Origin: Paracoccaceae bacterium
GTDB lineage: Bacteria; Pseudomonadota; Alphaproteobacteria; Rhodobacterales; Rhodobacteraceae
Reading direction: 5' to 3'
DNA length: 40,850 bases
Assembly (NCBI GenBank): GCA_902573175.1
Contig: CACGIS010000005.1
Coordinates: forward strand, 1 to 40,850
Shown: piece after piece, positions 27,377-37,082 of the stretch
How the letters are laid out: each line of letters starts with the position of its first letter
How positions within the stretch are numbered: position 1 is the stretch's first letter
Notes under the pieces: model-generated
Database searches by the model: none
The model's input: the letters and a program-made list of their open reading frames with translations, nothing else
What the model was told of the DNA's origin: nothing
Made by a program: the position numbers and the translations under genes

Positions 27377-27391
27377 TTCACTCTTTGTGAA
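27377..27391 (-). terminator. Weak hairpin after the SYLF lipoprotein gene
   Basis: On the minus strand TTCAC and GTGAA pair around a five-base loop and are followed by TTTTA, 31 bases past the stop codon. The stem is only five base pairs, so this is tentative. Confidence 0.33.
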
Positions 27392-27421
27392 AAAGGCAGC
27401 AAATTTTCGGTTTTAACGGTA

Positions 27422-27994
27422 CTAGAACCTTAGCTTTGTATATTTGCTACCCTCCAATGTAGCCCCTACTTTTAATCCTGATTGGCCAAATACTAAAGCA
27501 ATGACAGGGGATAGGGTTGTTAGTGTTTCGACTTTCAGTGACTCGCTAATGGTTGGCGTAATGTATTCCAAATCTCCGCCCGCTGAAAAACCCATTGAGT
27601 ATTCAAATTGAGTTAGTGCCGCATCTGTCATGAAAAACAGTACGTGTGCATATTGCTGGGCGCCTAATTGGATTCCTGTATTCGCAGAAATTGATGAGTA
27701 ATAGTTCTTAACTGAGCCATTTACCACAAGTGCGCCACGACCATAGCCTGCTCCAACGCCAAATCCGGCTTCTGTCACAAGCGGCATTATCAATAATCCG
27801 GATGCTTTTGCTGCTAATTGCCTGCTGTACGGATATTCTAGATACATCTGCTCTATTGTTTTAAAAACTCTTGCATCAATTTGAGCAGCCGCTTTGGGAG
27901 TATTCAAAGGGTTAGATATTTTTGGGATACTACATGATGATAAGAAAATTGTTAGTAATAGGGCTATTGAAAGGAATTTAAAAATAATTTTCAT
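27422..27994 (-). CDS. SYLF-domain (YSC84-type) lipoprotein
   Basis: A 190-residue predicted lipoprotein. The first 20 residues form a signal peptide ending in FLSSC, with lipidated Cys21. The rest matches the lipid-binding SYLF/YSC84 domain: AAQIDARVFKTIEQ, AKASGLLIMPLVTEAGFGVGAGYGRGALVV, a central block with TGIQLGAQQYAHVLFF, and the end FGQSGLKVGATLEGSKYTKL. Bacterial members are thought to bind phospholipid or act in the envelope; the role here is unknown. It begins 20 bases after the hemB stop on the same strand and is probably co-transcribed with it. A weak hairpin follows. Confidence 0.85.
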   Translation of the reverse strand: MKIIFKFLSIALLLTIFLSSCSIPKISNPLNTPKAAAQIDARVFKTIEQMYLEYPYSRQLAAKASGLLIMPLVTEAGFGVGAGYGRGALVVNGSVKNYYSSISANTGIQLGAQQYAHVLFFMTDAALTQFEYSMGFSAGGDLEYITPTISESLKVETLTTLSPVIALVFGQSGLKVGATLEGSKYTKLRF

Positions 27995-28014
27995 TGGAGA
28001 TCACTTGGTTTTGT

Positions 28015-29010
28015 CTATTTTAATAATTTTGCTGCTTCGGGGGCAAAGTAAGTTAGTATTCCGTCACATCCAGAACGCTTGAATGCCATTAAGCTTTCGA
28101 TGATGATTTTATTTCGATCAAGCCATCCTTTTTCAAAGGCTGCGGATAACATCGAATATTCGCCACTAACTTGATATGCAAAAGTGGGAGCTCCAAATGT
28201 ATCCTTTACCCTTCTACAGATATCAAGATAGGGCATCCCAGGTTTTATCATTACCATGTCCGCGCCTTCTTTAAGGTCTCTCGCTACCAATCGAAGCGCT
28301 TCATTAGAATTTGCTATATCCATTTGATATGTTTTTTTATCACCGGTAAGAGTGCCAGATGCTCCGACGGCATCTCGAAAAGGCCCGTAAAAACTGCTAG
28401 AATACTTTGCCGCGTATGACATTATACTCACTTCAGAGTGTCCATTTTTCTCCAAAGCTGACCTAATTGCCCCAATGCGGCCATCCATCATGTCAGATGG
28501 CCCTATCACATCAACGCCCGCTTCTGCTTGTGAAAGGGCTTGTTTGACCAATGCCTCTATTGTTTTATCATTCACAATTTTTCCATTTTCGACGAAACCA
28601 TCGTGTCCATTAATATTATATGGATCTAAGGCCACATCTGACATGACAACAAGCTCTGGAATTTCATTTTTAATGGCTCTGGTCGCTTTATTTGATAAAT
28701 TATCTGGGTTCCATGCCTCGGCGCAATCTTCTGTTTTTAATGACTGTTCTGTGTATGGGAAAAGACAGATAGCTGGTATTCCCAAATCAAAAGCCTCAGA
28801 AGCGGCGCTTACAAGGAGGTCAATACTTCTTCTTTTCACTCCTGGCATTGAAGGCACATCTTGTTCAATATTATTGCCGTCACAGATAAAAACGGGCCAT
28901 ATGAAGTCATTTGCACTAACGCTTGTTTCACTTACCAAATTGCGTATTTTTTCGTTTTTTCTAGTACGCCTAAACCGCAAAGATGGAAATTTTTGATCGA
29001 TAAAATTCAT
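28015..29010 (-). CDS. hemB: Delta-aminolevulinic acid dehydratase (porphobilinogen synthase)
   Basis: Condenses two 5-aminolevulinate molecules to porphobilinogen in haem and corrin synthesis. It has 331 residues from the ATG at 29010; the frame extends 17 codons further, but MNFIDQKFPSLRFRR is the family start. Schiff-base lysines are Lys202 in SYAAKYSSSFYGPFRDA and Lys256 in MVMIKPGMPYLD. The zinc-site cysteines of E. coli-type enzymes are replaced by Asp/Ala in DVALDPYNINGHDGF (residues 125-139), the magnesium-type or metal-independent form found in Rhodobacter and Bradyrhizobium relatives. It is divergent from the small membrane-protein gene and followed by the SYLF lipoprotein gene. Confidence 0.96.
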   Translation of the reverse strand: MNFIDQKFPSLRFRRTRKNEKIRNLVSETSVSANDFIWPVFICDGNNIEQDVPSMPGVKRRSIDLLVSAASEAFDLGIPAICLFPYTEQSLKTEDCAEAWNPDNLSNKATRAIKNEIPELVVMSDVALDPYNINGHDGFVENGKIVNDKTIEALVKQALSQAEAGVDVIGPSDMMDGRIGAIRSALEKNGHSEVSIMSYAAKYSSSFYGPFRDAVGASGTLTGDKKTYQMDIANSNEALRLVARDLKEGADMVMIKPGMPYLDICRRVKDTFGAPTFAYQVSGEYSMLSAAFEKGWLDRNKIIIESLMAFKRSGCDGILTYFAPEAAKLLK

Positions 29011-29142
29011 AGTAAAAACAATCTTTTTGAACAGCTTTACATGAATTCGACATGACCTCAAGTATTTGTGTAAGTGTGTTCTTGTAGTTTCGCTAGCCTA
29101 GACTAAATAATTGTTTGGTTAATTTAATTTAGTGATTAATTA

Positions 29143-29649
29143 ATGTTTTTTTTTTCAATAGATGCTTATTCAAGCATATGGTTCTGGGCGCTATTAATTA
29201 TCGCGTGGTTAATCTCGATAGATAAGTTCTCGGTACATAGCCACCACAAATGGATTTTGGCCTCAAATAGCGGTGCAACGCAACAGAGAGAGATACTCAG
29301 ATCTTTTTACTTGAAGGCGGACTATCTAGGTAAATACAGAAATAATAGCTTAATACTTTTCCCAGTTTGTTTTTTTTCGTTCTTTATCGTTAATTGGATA
29401 GTCGTGGCTTTTTTCTATTCTGTCGAGTTTCTTCAAGCCGCTTTTTTGCTTTTTTGGCCGTTTATCATTTGCATTATCTTGCGTCTCTGTCTCCGCCAGT
29501 CTATTGGATCAATGGATGAGGTATCGTTTAAAGATGTCTTTATTAAAGTTAAGCTATTTAGACGTGTTGCTGTAGTAATCGCATCAGTATCGCTTCTGAG
29601 TAGCATTAAATGGGGTTCCTATTTTAACCTAAAAACTATCTTTTTTTAA
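29143..29649 (+). CDS. Small multi-spanning membrane protein upstream of mfd
   Basis: A 168-residue protein with about four hydrophobic segments (roughly residues 8-26, 60-82, 85-103 and 140-158). The recognisable part is SSIWFWALLIIAWLISIDKFSVHS near the N-terminus and the C-terminal FRRVAVVIASVSLLSSIKWGSYFN. It resembles a Rhodobacterales family of about 170 residues that I recall carrying the unproven label 'component of SufBCD complex'; I see no domain that supports that function. It lies 32 bases before mfd and is divergent from hemB, so it is likely co-transcribed with mfd. The function is unknown. Confidence 0.7.
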   Translation: MFFFSIDAYSSIWFWALLIIAWLISIDKFSVHSHHKWILASNSGATQQREILRSFYLKADYLGKYRNNSLILFPVCFFSFFIVNWIVVAFFYSVEFLQAAFLLFWPFIICIILRLCLRQSIGSMDEVSFKDVFIKVKLFRRVAVVIASVSLLSSIKWGSYFNLKTIFF

Positions 29650-29681
29650 CTTGAGTAATTTTTTCACTTGTTAGCTATAAA

Positions 29682-32600
29682 ATGATCGACAATTTATTAA
29701 AAATGGGTGGGGCTCCTGAGGGGTATGATGCGGCCTTAATTGTAAAAGAATTTGAAAAATCTGGCACTTGTTTGCTCCACGTTGCTCGAGACGATAAGCG
29801 AATGGCGGCAGTTAAAGATGCTTTGAACTTCTTTGCCCCAGATATTCCGATAAAAATATTTCCAAGTTGGGATTGTTTACCATACGACCGTATCTCTCCA
29901 AATTCAGAGATATCTTCACGTCGGTTATCCCTTTTAACTGATTTAGCCAAGAACTCATCTTCGAAATATATTATCTTAACCACGTTTAACGCGGCAACTC
30001 AAAGAGTTCCAAATAGATCCATTCTCTCATCTGCAACATTTCAAGCAGATGTAGGAAAAAATATAGATATAAATCTACTGTATTCTTTTCTTAGTAAAAT
30101 GGGGTTTTCTAAAACGTCCACCGTTTCTGAGCCTGGAGATTATGCCGTCAGAGGTGGAATTATAGATATATTTGCACCAGGGGAGGTTGGAGCCGTCAGG
30201 CTCGATTTATTTGGTGACGTTTTAGATGATATTCGTCAGTTTGACCCCATTTCTCAGAGAACAGTCTCAAAAATATCCAATATAAGGCTTGCTCCTGTTT
30301 CGGAGGTGATGTTTGACGAAGCATCAATTTCTAGATTTAGGCAAAATTACCGAAAAGCATTTGGAGCATCCCACTCAAAAGATATCTTGTATGAATCTGT
30401 TAGTGCTGGAACTAAATATCAAGGCGTAGAACATTGGCTTCCATTTTTTCATGAGAAATTAGAAACTATTTTTGATTACCTACCGGAGGCAACTGTTACT
30501 CTTGACGATAATATAGATGCCACTCGAACCTCGCGTTGGGAGGTTATTATCGATCAATTTCAGTCAAGGAAAGAAAACTTAGATCAAAAAAATAGATTAG
30601 ATTCTGTTTACAAACCAATAGAGCCAGAGCAACTTTATTTAAATGAAAATGATTGGGAGTTTGCGTTAAGTTCACGCACCGTTTTACAGTTCAGTCCATT
30701 TTCCCAAACTCCAGGTCCAAATATAAAAGATGCAGGAGGTACGATAGGGAAAAACTTTTCCGTTGAAAGGCAGGTAGAAAATATAAATATTTTCAATGCT
30801 CTATCTTCTTATATTAAATCCGAAATGGAGACTAGGCCTGTTATTATAGCGAGTTATACTGATGGTGCTAGAGAGCGGTTGAGGGGACTATTAAAAGATG
30901 AAGGTTTAGACGGAGTGAATCTTATCGAAAATATAAGCCAAGTTGATAAGATGGGAGTATTTTTGGCGGTATGGAGTCTGGAACAGGGTTTTCAGACTGA
31001 TAAATTTACAATTATTTCGGAACAAGACGTTTTAGGCGAACGATTAATTCGAAAAGCATCTAAACGAAGAAAAGCTGAGAATTTTTTGACTGAGGCAACG
31101 TCTCTTACTTCTGGTGATTTTGTTGTTCATGTGGATCATGGAATAGGAAAGTACCATAACTTAGAGGTTATTAGTGCAGCCGATGCTCTACATGAATGCC
31201 TTGTTTTAGAATATGCTGAAAATGCTAGGCTTTATCTTCCCGTTGAAAATATTGAGTTACTCTCTAAATATGGTCAAGAATTTGGGCTTCTGGATAAGTT
31301 GGGTGGTGCAGCTTGGCAGGCAAAAAAGGCCAAACTTAAACAGCGAATTAAGGATATTGCGGAAAGACTAATTAGGGTAGCTGCAGAGAGGGAACTAAGA
31401 ACTGCACCTATATTCGAACCGCCCCCAGGTGTTTGGGATGCGTTCTCAGCCAAATTTCCGTATCAAGAGACAGATGATCAGATGAATGCTATTACTGACA
31501 TTATCAGTGATTTAACCTTGGGACGTCCGATGGATCGGCTAGTCTGTGGCGATGTAGGTTTTGGGAAAACAGAAATAGCTATGAGGGCAGCATTTTTGGC
31601 CTCAATTGCAGGCTTTCAGGTGGCCGTTATCGCCCCAACAACTCTTTTAGTTCGGCAGCATACTAAGAGTTTTTTGGACCGGTTCCGCGGCTTGCCAGTT
31701 GAGATAAGACAGTTATCGCGTTTTATTTCAAAAAAAGAAGCCGAAAAAACAAGAAATGAGATACAAAGTGGTGATGTGGATATTGTGGTTGGAACACATG
31801 CACTTTTGGCTCAGAGTATCAAATTCAAAAACCTTGGATTGCTTATTATAGACGAAGAGCAACACTTTGGTGTGCAACATAAAGAACGACTTAAACAATT
31901 AAGAAGTGATATCCACGTTTTAACGCTTACCGCAACTCCAATACCTAGAACTTTGCAGTTATCCCTTGCTGGTGTACGTGACCTATCCATTATCGCAACA
32001 CCCCCTGTGGATAGGCTGGCAATTCGAACATTTATAAGTGAGTTTGATACCATCACGATTAGAGAAGCTTTGTTGCGTGAACGTTTTAGGGGGGGGGGCA
32101 ATCTTTCTACGTTGTGCCCCGGGTCGCTGATCTTGAAGAAATTGAACTATTTCTTCGGGATCATGTGCCAGAGGTCTCTTACGTTATTGCTCACGGCCAA
32201 TTGCCTCCTGGTGAATTAGATAGTCGAATGAATTCTTTTTACGATGGTAAGTATGACGTACTTCTTGCCACTACTATTGTCGAAAGCGGTTTGGATATTC
32301 CATCGGCAAACACCATAGTAGTTCATCGCGCTGAAATGTTTGGGTTAGCGCAGCTATATCAAATAAGAGGTCGAGTTGGTCGTTCGAAATTACGTGCATA
32401 TGCTTATATGACTACTAAGATGAGGGTAAAAATGACCGCTGCATCGGAAAAAAGGCTGAAAGTATTAGCATCTCTTGACGCTCTAGGCGCAGGTTTTTCA
32501 TTGGCGAGCCAAGATTTGGATATAAGAGGTGCAGGAAACTTACTTGGAGAAGAACAGTCTGGCCAAGTTCGCGATGTGGGATATGAACTTTATCAATCTA

Positions 32601-33142
32601 TGCTAGAGGAGACGATTTCAAAAATTCGAGGAGGTCAAATTGATGTTTTAACTTCAATGGGCAATCAGTGGTCTCCTCAAATAAATTTGGGAGTTTCTGT
32701 TTTAATCCCTGAAACTTATGTTGCGGATTTAGATGTCCGTCTGGGTTTGTATAGACGTCTTTCTAATCTAAGCAAAAAAGTTGAGTTTGAGGGGTTTGCT
32801 GCTGAGTTAATAGATAGGTTTGGGAAGATACCACCTGAAGTAAATACACTGTTACTGGTTGTTAGAATAAAATCTGTTTGCAAAAAAGCAGGAATTAGTA
32901 AACTCGATGGTGGCCCAAAAGGTGCAACTTTACAATTTCATAATGACAAGTTTATATCTCCAGAAGGTCTAGTGGAATTCATTAAAAAGCAAAATGGCCT
33001 GGCAAAAATAAAAGATAATAAACTCATTATCAAAAGAGACTGGAAAAAAAATTCGGATAGATTTAAAGGAGCATTCTCTATAGCCAGGGATTTAGCTGAA
33101 ATTGCAGCTTCTTATGAAAATAATCCTCCCATTAATACGTAA
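29682..33142 (+). CDS. mfd: Transcription-repair coupling factor Mfd, frameshifted at a G10 tract
   Basis: Translocase that removes stalled RNA polymerase from lesions and recruits UvrA. The gene reads as two overlapping frames: 29682 to about 32098, and then about 32099 to 33142. Joined, they give about 1152 residues, the normal length. The N-terminal UvrB-like domains are followed by the RNA-polymerase-interacting SH3 domain (FVVHVDHGIGKYHNLE), Walker A GDVGFGKTE (623-631), DEEQ (724-727) and LTATPIPRTL. The second frame holds ATTIVESGLDIPSANT, QIRGRVGRS and the D7 domain. The break is at 32089-32098, ten G after Phe802; eight G would read RFRGGQSFYVVPR, the expected sequence. Sequencing error is likely, though a real indel or slippage cannot be excluded. 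Confidence 0.93.
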
Positions 33143-33165
33143 CATATCCCTTTATAGTTATTCAA

Positions 33166-33819
33166 TTATCGAGTATTTTCGGTCAGACGCCTTTTGACAT
33201 AATTTGTTACATGTTCAATCATGGGATCCATGTAAGGTTCTTCATAAAAGTGGCCAGCTCCTTCAAGTTGTGTATGAGTAATTGTTATACCTTTTTGGTC
33301 ATGAAGTTTTTCAACTAATATTTCGGTATCCTCGGGCGGGGCAATACGATCTTTTGTTCCATTGATTATCAAACCAGACGATGGGCAGGGTGCCAAAAAA
33401 GAAAAGTCGTACATATTGGCAGGTGGTGAAGCAGAAATAAAACCAGTGATTTCTGGTCTTCTCATTAATAGCTGCATTCCAATCCATGCACCGAAAGAAA
33501 AACCCGCCACCCAACAATGCTTCGAATTGTTGTTCATAGATTGCAAGTAATCCAGAGCGCTGGCGGCGTCAGATAGTTCTCCAACACCTTGATCATACTC
33601 TCCTTGAGATCTTCCTACTCCTCTAAAATTAAATCTAAGAACAGTGAATCCCATGTTAAAAAATGCGTAGTGAAGATTGTAGACAACCTTATTGTTCATC
33701 GTACCACCAAACTGAGGGTGGGGGTGCAATATTATGGCAATAGGAGCGTCACGGTCTTTTTGGGGATGATAGCGGCCCTCTAGTCGGCCGTCAGGGCCAG
33801 GAAAGATAACCTCTGGCAT
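33166..33819 (-). CDS. Alpha/beta hydrolase, serine-peptidase-like
   Basis: A 217-residue cytoplasmic alpha/beta hydrolase widely conserved in Proteobacteria. The N-terminal FPGPDGRLEGRYHP leads to ILHPHPQFGGTMNNKVVYNLHYAF (oxyanion region), FNFRGVGRSQGEYD and the nucleophile elbow GFSFGAW (Ser108). The catalytic Asp is probably in NGTKDRIAPPED and the His in EGAGHFYEEP. The substrate is unknown. The gene diverges from iscR across a 142-base spacer that contains the predicted Irr box, so its expression might also respond to iron. It converges on mfd with a 23-base gap and no visible terminator. Confidence 0.87.
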   Translation of the reverse strand: MPEVIFPGPDGRLEGRYHPQKDRDAPIAIILHPHPQFGGTMNNKVVYNLHYAFFNMGFTVLRFNFRGVGRSQGEYDQGVGELSDAASALDYLQSMNNNSKHCWVAGFSFGAWIGMQLLMRRPEITGFISASPPANMYDFSFLAPCPSSGLIINGTKDRIAPPEDTEILVEKLHDQKGITITHTQLEGAGHFYEEPYMDPMIEHVTNYVKRRLTENTR

Positions 33820-33872
33820 ATTATAAACTCCTAAAACTCATTATAGTTACGTTGACTTACACTAAAAGCAAA

Positions 33873-33889
33873 TTTAGAAGAATTCTAAA
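33873..33889. promoter_or_regulatory. Predicted iron-control element (Irr box) before iscR-suf
   Basis: TTTAGAA-GAA-TTCTAAA is a perfect palindrome of two seven-base arms with a three-base spacer. It matches the ICE motif bound by Irr in Alphaproteobacteria as I know it. It lies 73 bases before the iscR start. A TTGACT at 33852-33857 followed after 17 bases by TAGAAG (33875-33880) is a possible promoter; in that case the box covers its -10, which fits repression. It could equally serve the divergent hydrolase gene. Confidence 0.7.
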
Positions 33890-33961
33890 CTTTGAAAATA
33901 TACTTCAGATGCACTTAAGCGGTGTAGCTGAAAAGGTCAATAAATACTAAATGGGTTTGTT

Positions 33962-34426
33962 ATGAAGCTTAGTACAAAAGGTAGATATGCAATGGTCGCA
34001 ATGGCTGATATAGCTTTGTCAGCGAAAGAAAATTTGGTTACCTTGGGAGAAATTTCAAAGAGACAAAATATTTCAATGCCATATCTAGAACAATTATTTG
34101 TTAAACTTCGAAGATCTGAACTAGTTGTTTCTGTGAGAGGGCCCGGAGGTGGCTATAAGTTGTCCAAGCCCCCGCACCAAATTCGAGTCGTGGAAATTTT
34201 GACCGCCGTAGAAGAAAACGTTGACGCAATGAGCCAGGGTGCGGGTGCTTCGGGCGGCCTATCTGGTTCGAAGGCTCAATCAATGACAAATCGTCTTTGG
34301 GAAGGATTGAGTGCTAATGTTTTCGTTTACCTGCATCAAACTAGATTGTCGGACGTTGTTGAAAATGATCTTGCACCATGTCCTGCAGTGCCCACTATTT
34401 TTTCCATAGTTTCCGATACTGAATGA
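33962..34426 (+). CDS. iscR: IscR-type Rrf2 regulator lacking the classical cluster ligands
   Basis: A 154-residue Rrf2-family DNA-binding regulator placed first in the suf operon. The winged helix covers about residues 1-80: LSTKGRYAMVAMADIA, ISKRQNISMPYLEQLFVKLRR and VRGPGGGYKLSKP. The segment after EENVDAM, where E. coli IscR has Cys92, Cys98, Cys104 and His107, reads SQGAGASGGLSGSKAQSMTNRLW and contains no Cys or His. The only cysteine is Cys140 (LAPCPAVP). This matches the atypical IscR described for Rhodobacter sphaeroides, which still binds an Fe-S cluster. It probably represses the suf genes when clusters are plentiful. Its stop overlaps the next ATG by four bases. Confidence 0.92.
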   Translation: MKLSTKGRYAMVAMADIALSAKENLVTLGEISKRQNISMPYLEQLFVKLRRSELVVSVRGPGGGYKLSKPPHQIRVVEILTAVEENVDAMSQGAGASGGLSGSKAQSMTNRLWEGLSANVFVYLHQTRLSDVVENDLAPCPAVPTIFSIVSDTE

Positions 34427-35469
34427 GAGCTTATTTAGATTACAATTCTACTGTACCGCTGAGACGTGAAGCCAAGCAGGCAATGATTGATGCAATGAAT
34501 GTTGTGGGTAATCCTTCATCGGTTCATTTAGAGGGACGTGCTGCGAAAAATTTAATTGAAAACTCTCGAGTTAAAATTGCAGAGGCAATTGGTGCAGTCG
34601 GAGCAGATATTATATTTACATCTGGTGCAACAGAGTCAGCAGCATTGGCCCTAGTAGGACAAAATATTATGTGCTCACGAATAGAACATGAAGCTGTTAG
34701 CAGTTGGTGCAGTGCTAACCTTCCGACAGAGCGAAATGGAATGATTGATATCGTTACTCCTGAACATTCTGCACTTCAAGTTGCTAATTCTGAAACTGGA
34801 ATAATACAAGATTGTGTTAAAGGTATCTGGCTTTGTGATATGACTCAGGCTTTTGGGAAGGTTCCGTTAGCTTTTAATTGGCATGGATGTGATTGTGCGA
34901 TGATTTCTGCTCATAAGATAGGTGGCCCCAAAGGCATTGGCGCCTTAATTGTAAAAAGGGGTACAGATTTAGTAGCTCATATCAAAGGTGGTGGCCAAGA
35001 GATGGGGCGACGATCGGGAACGGAAAATTTGTTAGGTATAGTTGGTTTTGGCGCTGCTGCTGAAGCAGCTCAAAAAGACTTAGTCAACGGGGAATGGGAT
35101 AAGATTTTAGAATTTAGAATGATTCTAGAAAATATGATTGAAGAATTCTCAGATGTTCCTATCTTAGTAGGAAAGGATTCTAAAAGACTGCCCAACACAA
35201 CCTGTTTGATAACGCCTGGATGGAAAGGAGAAACGCAAGTAATGCAAATGGACTTAGATGGTTTTGCAGTTTCTGCAGGGTCCGCATGTTCTAGTGGGAA
35301 AGTTAAACCTAGCTATGTACTTAAAGAATTAGGCTTTTCAGAAGATGAGGCCTCTTGCGCATTGAGAATTTCTTTGGGTTTGGAAACTACTAAGGATGAA
35401 GTTTTGAGATTTGTAGAGACTTGGATAAAAAAATTTAAGTACAACTTAAAAAGAAAAAATAATATTTAA
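34423..35469 (+). CDS. Cysteine desulfurase, IscS/NifS-like (group I)
   Basis: A PLP enzyme that releases sulfur from cysteine as an enzyme persulfide. It has 348 residues, shorter than the roughly 400 of E. coli IscS. Visible features are AYLDYNSTVPLRREA at the N-terminus, FTSGATESAALAL, IEHEAV with the stacking His, the PLP Lys165 in ISAHKIGGPKG, and catalytic Cys289 in VSAGSACSSGK, a long-loop group I arrangement. It is distinct from the group II SufS at the right edge, so the operon encodes two desulfurases. It overlaps iscR by four bases and precedes sufB by 13. Confidence 0.92.
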   Translation: MRAYLDYNSTVPLRREAKQAMIDAMNVVGNPSSVHLEGRAAKNLIENSRVKIAEAIGAVGADIIFTSGATESAALALVGQNIMCSRIEHEAVSSWCSANLPTERNGMIDIVTPEHSALQVANSETGIIQDCVKGIWLCDMTQAFGKVPLAFNWHGCDCAMISAHKIGGPKGIGALIVKRGTDLVAHIKGGGQEMGRRSGTENLLGIVGFGAAAEAAQKDLVNGEWDKILEFRMILENMIEEFSDVPILVGKDSKRLPNTTCLITPGWKGETQVMQMDLDGFAVSAGSACSSGKVKPSYVLKELGFSEDEASCALRISLGLETTKDEVLRFVETWIKKFKYNLKRKNNI

Positions 35470-35482
35470 ATGAGGGCCTGCA

Positions 35483-37006
35483 ATGGCGAGTTTTGAAAGC
35501 GTAGAAGTAAAAGAAGGCGTTGACCAGGAAACTGTAGACGCGGTCCGAGATGTTGGTGGGGCGTATAAATACGGCTGGGAAACTGATATTGAGATGGAGT
35601 ATGCTCCAAAAGGCCTGAATACGGATATTGTTAAGCTAATAAGTGGTAAAAACGAAGAACCCGAATGGATGACTGAGTGGCGCATAAAAGCTTTTAATCG
35701 GTGGGGAAAAATTGGAGAGCCTAAGTGGTCTATGGTTAACTATCCAGAAATTGATTTTCAGGATCAATATTATTATGCGAGACCGAAATCTATGGTTGAA
35801 AAGCCAAAATCTCTCGATGAGGTGGATCCAAAGCTTTTAGCGACTTACGACAAGTTAGGCATACCACTCAAGGAACAAATGCTACTAGCTGGCGTGGAAG
35901 CAGGTAATGATGCTGAACAAGGTGAGCGCAAAGTTGCTGTTGACGCTGTATTCGATAGCGTGTCGGTTGGTACGACTTTTCAAAAAGAGCTAAAAAATGC
36001 AGGTGTTATTTTTTGTTCAATATCAGAAGCAATAAAAGAGCATCCAGATTTAGTTAAAAAATATCTTGGTAGCGTTGTTCCAATTACAGATAATTATTAT
36101 GCAACATTAAATTCTGCTGTCTTTTCTGACGGATCTTTCGTCTATATTCCACCTGGTGTTAGATGTCCAATGGAACTTTCAACCTATTTTCGTATTAATG
36201 CAGAAAATACAGGGCAATTTGAGCGTACGCTGATTATTGCAGACAAGGGAAGTTATGTTTCTTATCTTGAAGGCTGTACGGCTCCAAAAAGGGATACTGC
36301 TCAGCTTCATGCAGCCGTCGTTGAGATTGTTGTGGAAGAAGACGCTGAAGTTAAGTACTCTACCGTTCAGAACTGGTTTCCTGGCGATGAAGACGGAAAT
36401 GGTGGGATATATAATTTCGTAACCAAAAGAGCTGACTGTCGAGGAGACAGATCAAAGGTTATGTGGACCCAAGTAGAAACAGGTTCAGCGGTCACTTGGA
36501 AATATCCTTCGTGTATTTTAAGAGGTAACGAGAGTCAGGGCGAGTTTTATTCGATTGCAATTACAAATAATCATCAGCAAGCAGATACTGGAACGAAGAT
36601 GGTACATTTGGGTAAAAATTCAAAATCTCGAATTGTTTCCAAGGGCATAAGTGCTGGTTTTGCTCAAAATACATACAGAGGGTTGGTTTCAATGCACCCA
36701 AAGGCAAAAAATAGCAGAAACTATACCCAATGTGATAGTTTGCTAATAGGGGATAAATGCGGCGCGCATACAGTGCCTTACATTGAGGTCAAGAATAATA
36801 GTTCTCGCGTTGAGCACGAGGCAACGACATCAAAAGTGGACGATGATCAGCTTTTTTACTGCAGACAAAGGGGTATGGATGAGGAAGAAGCCGTAGCTCT
36901 TGTGGTGAACGGCTTTTGTAAAGATGTTCTTCAAGCGCTTCCCATGGAATTTGCGATGGAAGCTCAACAGCTTGTTGCAATTAGTTTAGAAGGAAGTGTT
37001 GGTTAA
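35483..37006 (+). CDS. sufB: Fe-S cluster scaffold protein SufB
   Basis: Scaffold subunit of the SufBC2D complex, where nascent clusters are built. The 507 residues match the long SufB family. Recognisable blocks are [70 protein letters not shown] (in part), [22 protein letters not shown] and the beta-helix end with [24 protein letters not shown], where a conserved cysteine and acidic residues lie. The ATG is preceded by GAGGG. A 76-base spacer without any open frame separates it from sufC; in some relatives a small gene lies here, but none is present. Confidence 0.97.
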   Translation: MASFESVEVKEGVDQETVDAVRDVGGAYKYGWETDIEMEYAPKGLNTDIVKLISGKNEEPEWMTEWRIKAFNRWGKIGEPKWSMVNYPEIDFQDQYYYARPKSMVEKPKSLDEVDPKLLATYDKLGIPLKEQMLLAGVEAGNDAEQGERKVAVDAVFDSVSVGTTFQKELKNAGVIFCSISEAIKEHPDLVKKYLGSVVPITDNYYATLNSAVFSDGSFVYIPPGVRCPMELSTYFRINAENTGQFERTLIIADKGSYVSYLEGCTAPKRDTAQLHAAVVEIVVEEDAEVKYSTVQNWFPGDEDGNGGIYNFVTKRADCRGDRSKVMWTQVETGSAVTWKYPSCILRGNESQGEFYSIAITNNHQQADTGTKMVHLGKNSKSRIVSKGISAGFAQNTYRGLVSMHPKAKNSRNYTQCDSLLIGDKCGAHTVPYIEVKNNSSRVEHEATTSKVDDDQLFYCRQRGMDEEEAVALVVNGFCKDVLQALPMEFAMEAQQLVAISLEGSVG

Positions 37007-37082
37007 CAACAAGAAAACTTTGCCTTTAAGCTTTTGAACCTGATGATATTTAAAATATGCTTGGCTAAATTAAGGACGTTAC

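Noticed and set aside
28475-28996. 173-codon open frame opposite hemB
   Set aside because: Lies wholly over conserved hemB codons and has no recognisable domain or start signal.
35113-35129. Near-perfect Irr-like palindrome (one mismatch) inside the cysteine desulfurase gene
   Set aside because: Lies in codons for a conserved helix and far from any promoter; a chance match is likely in AT-rich DNA.
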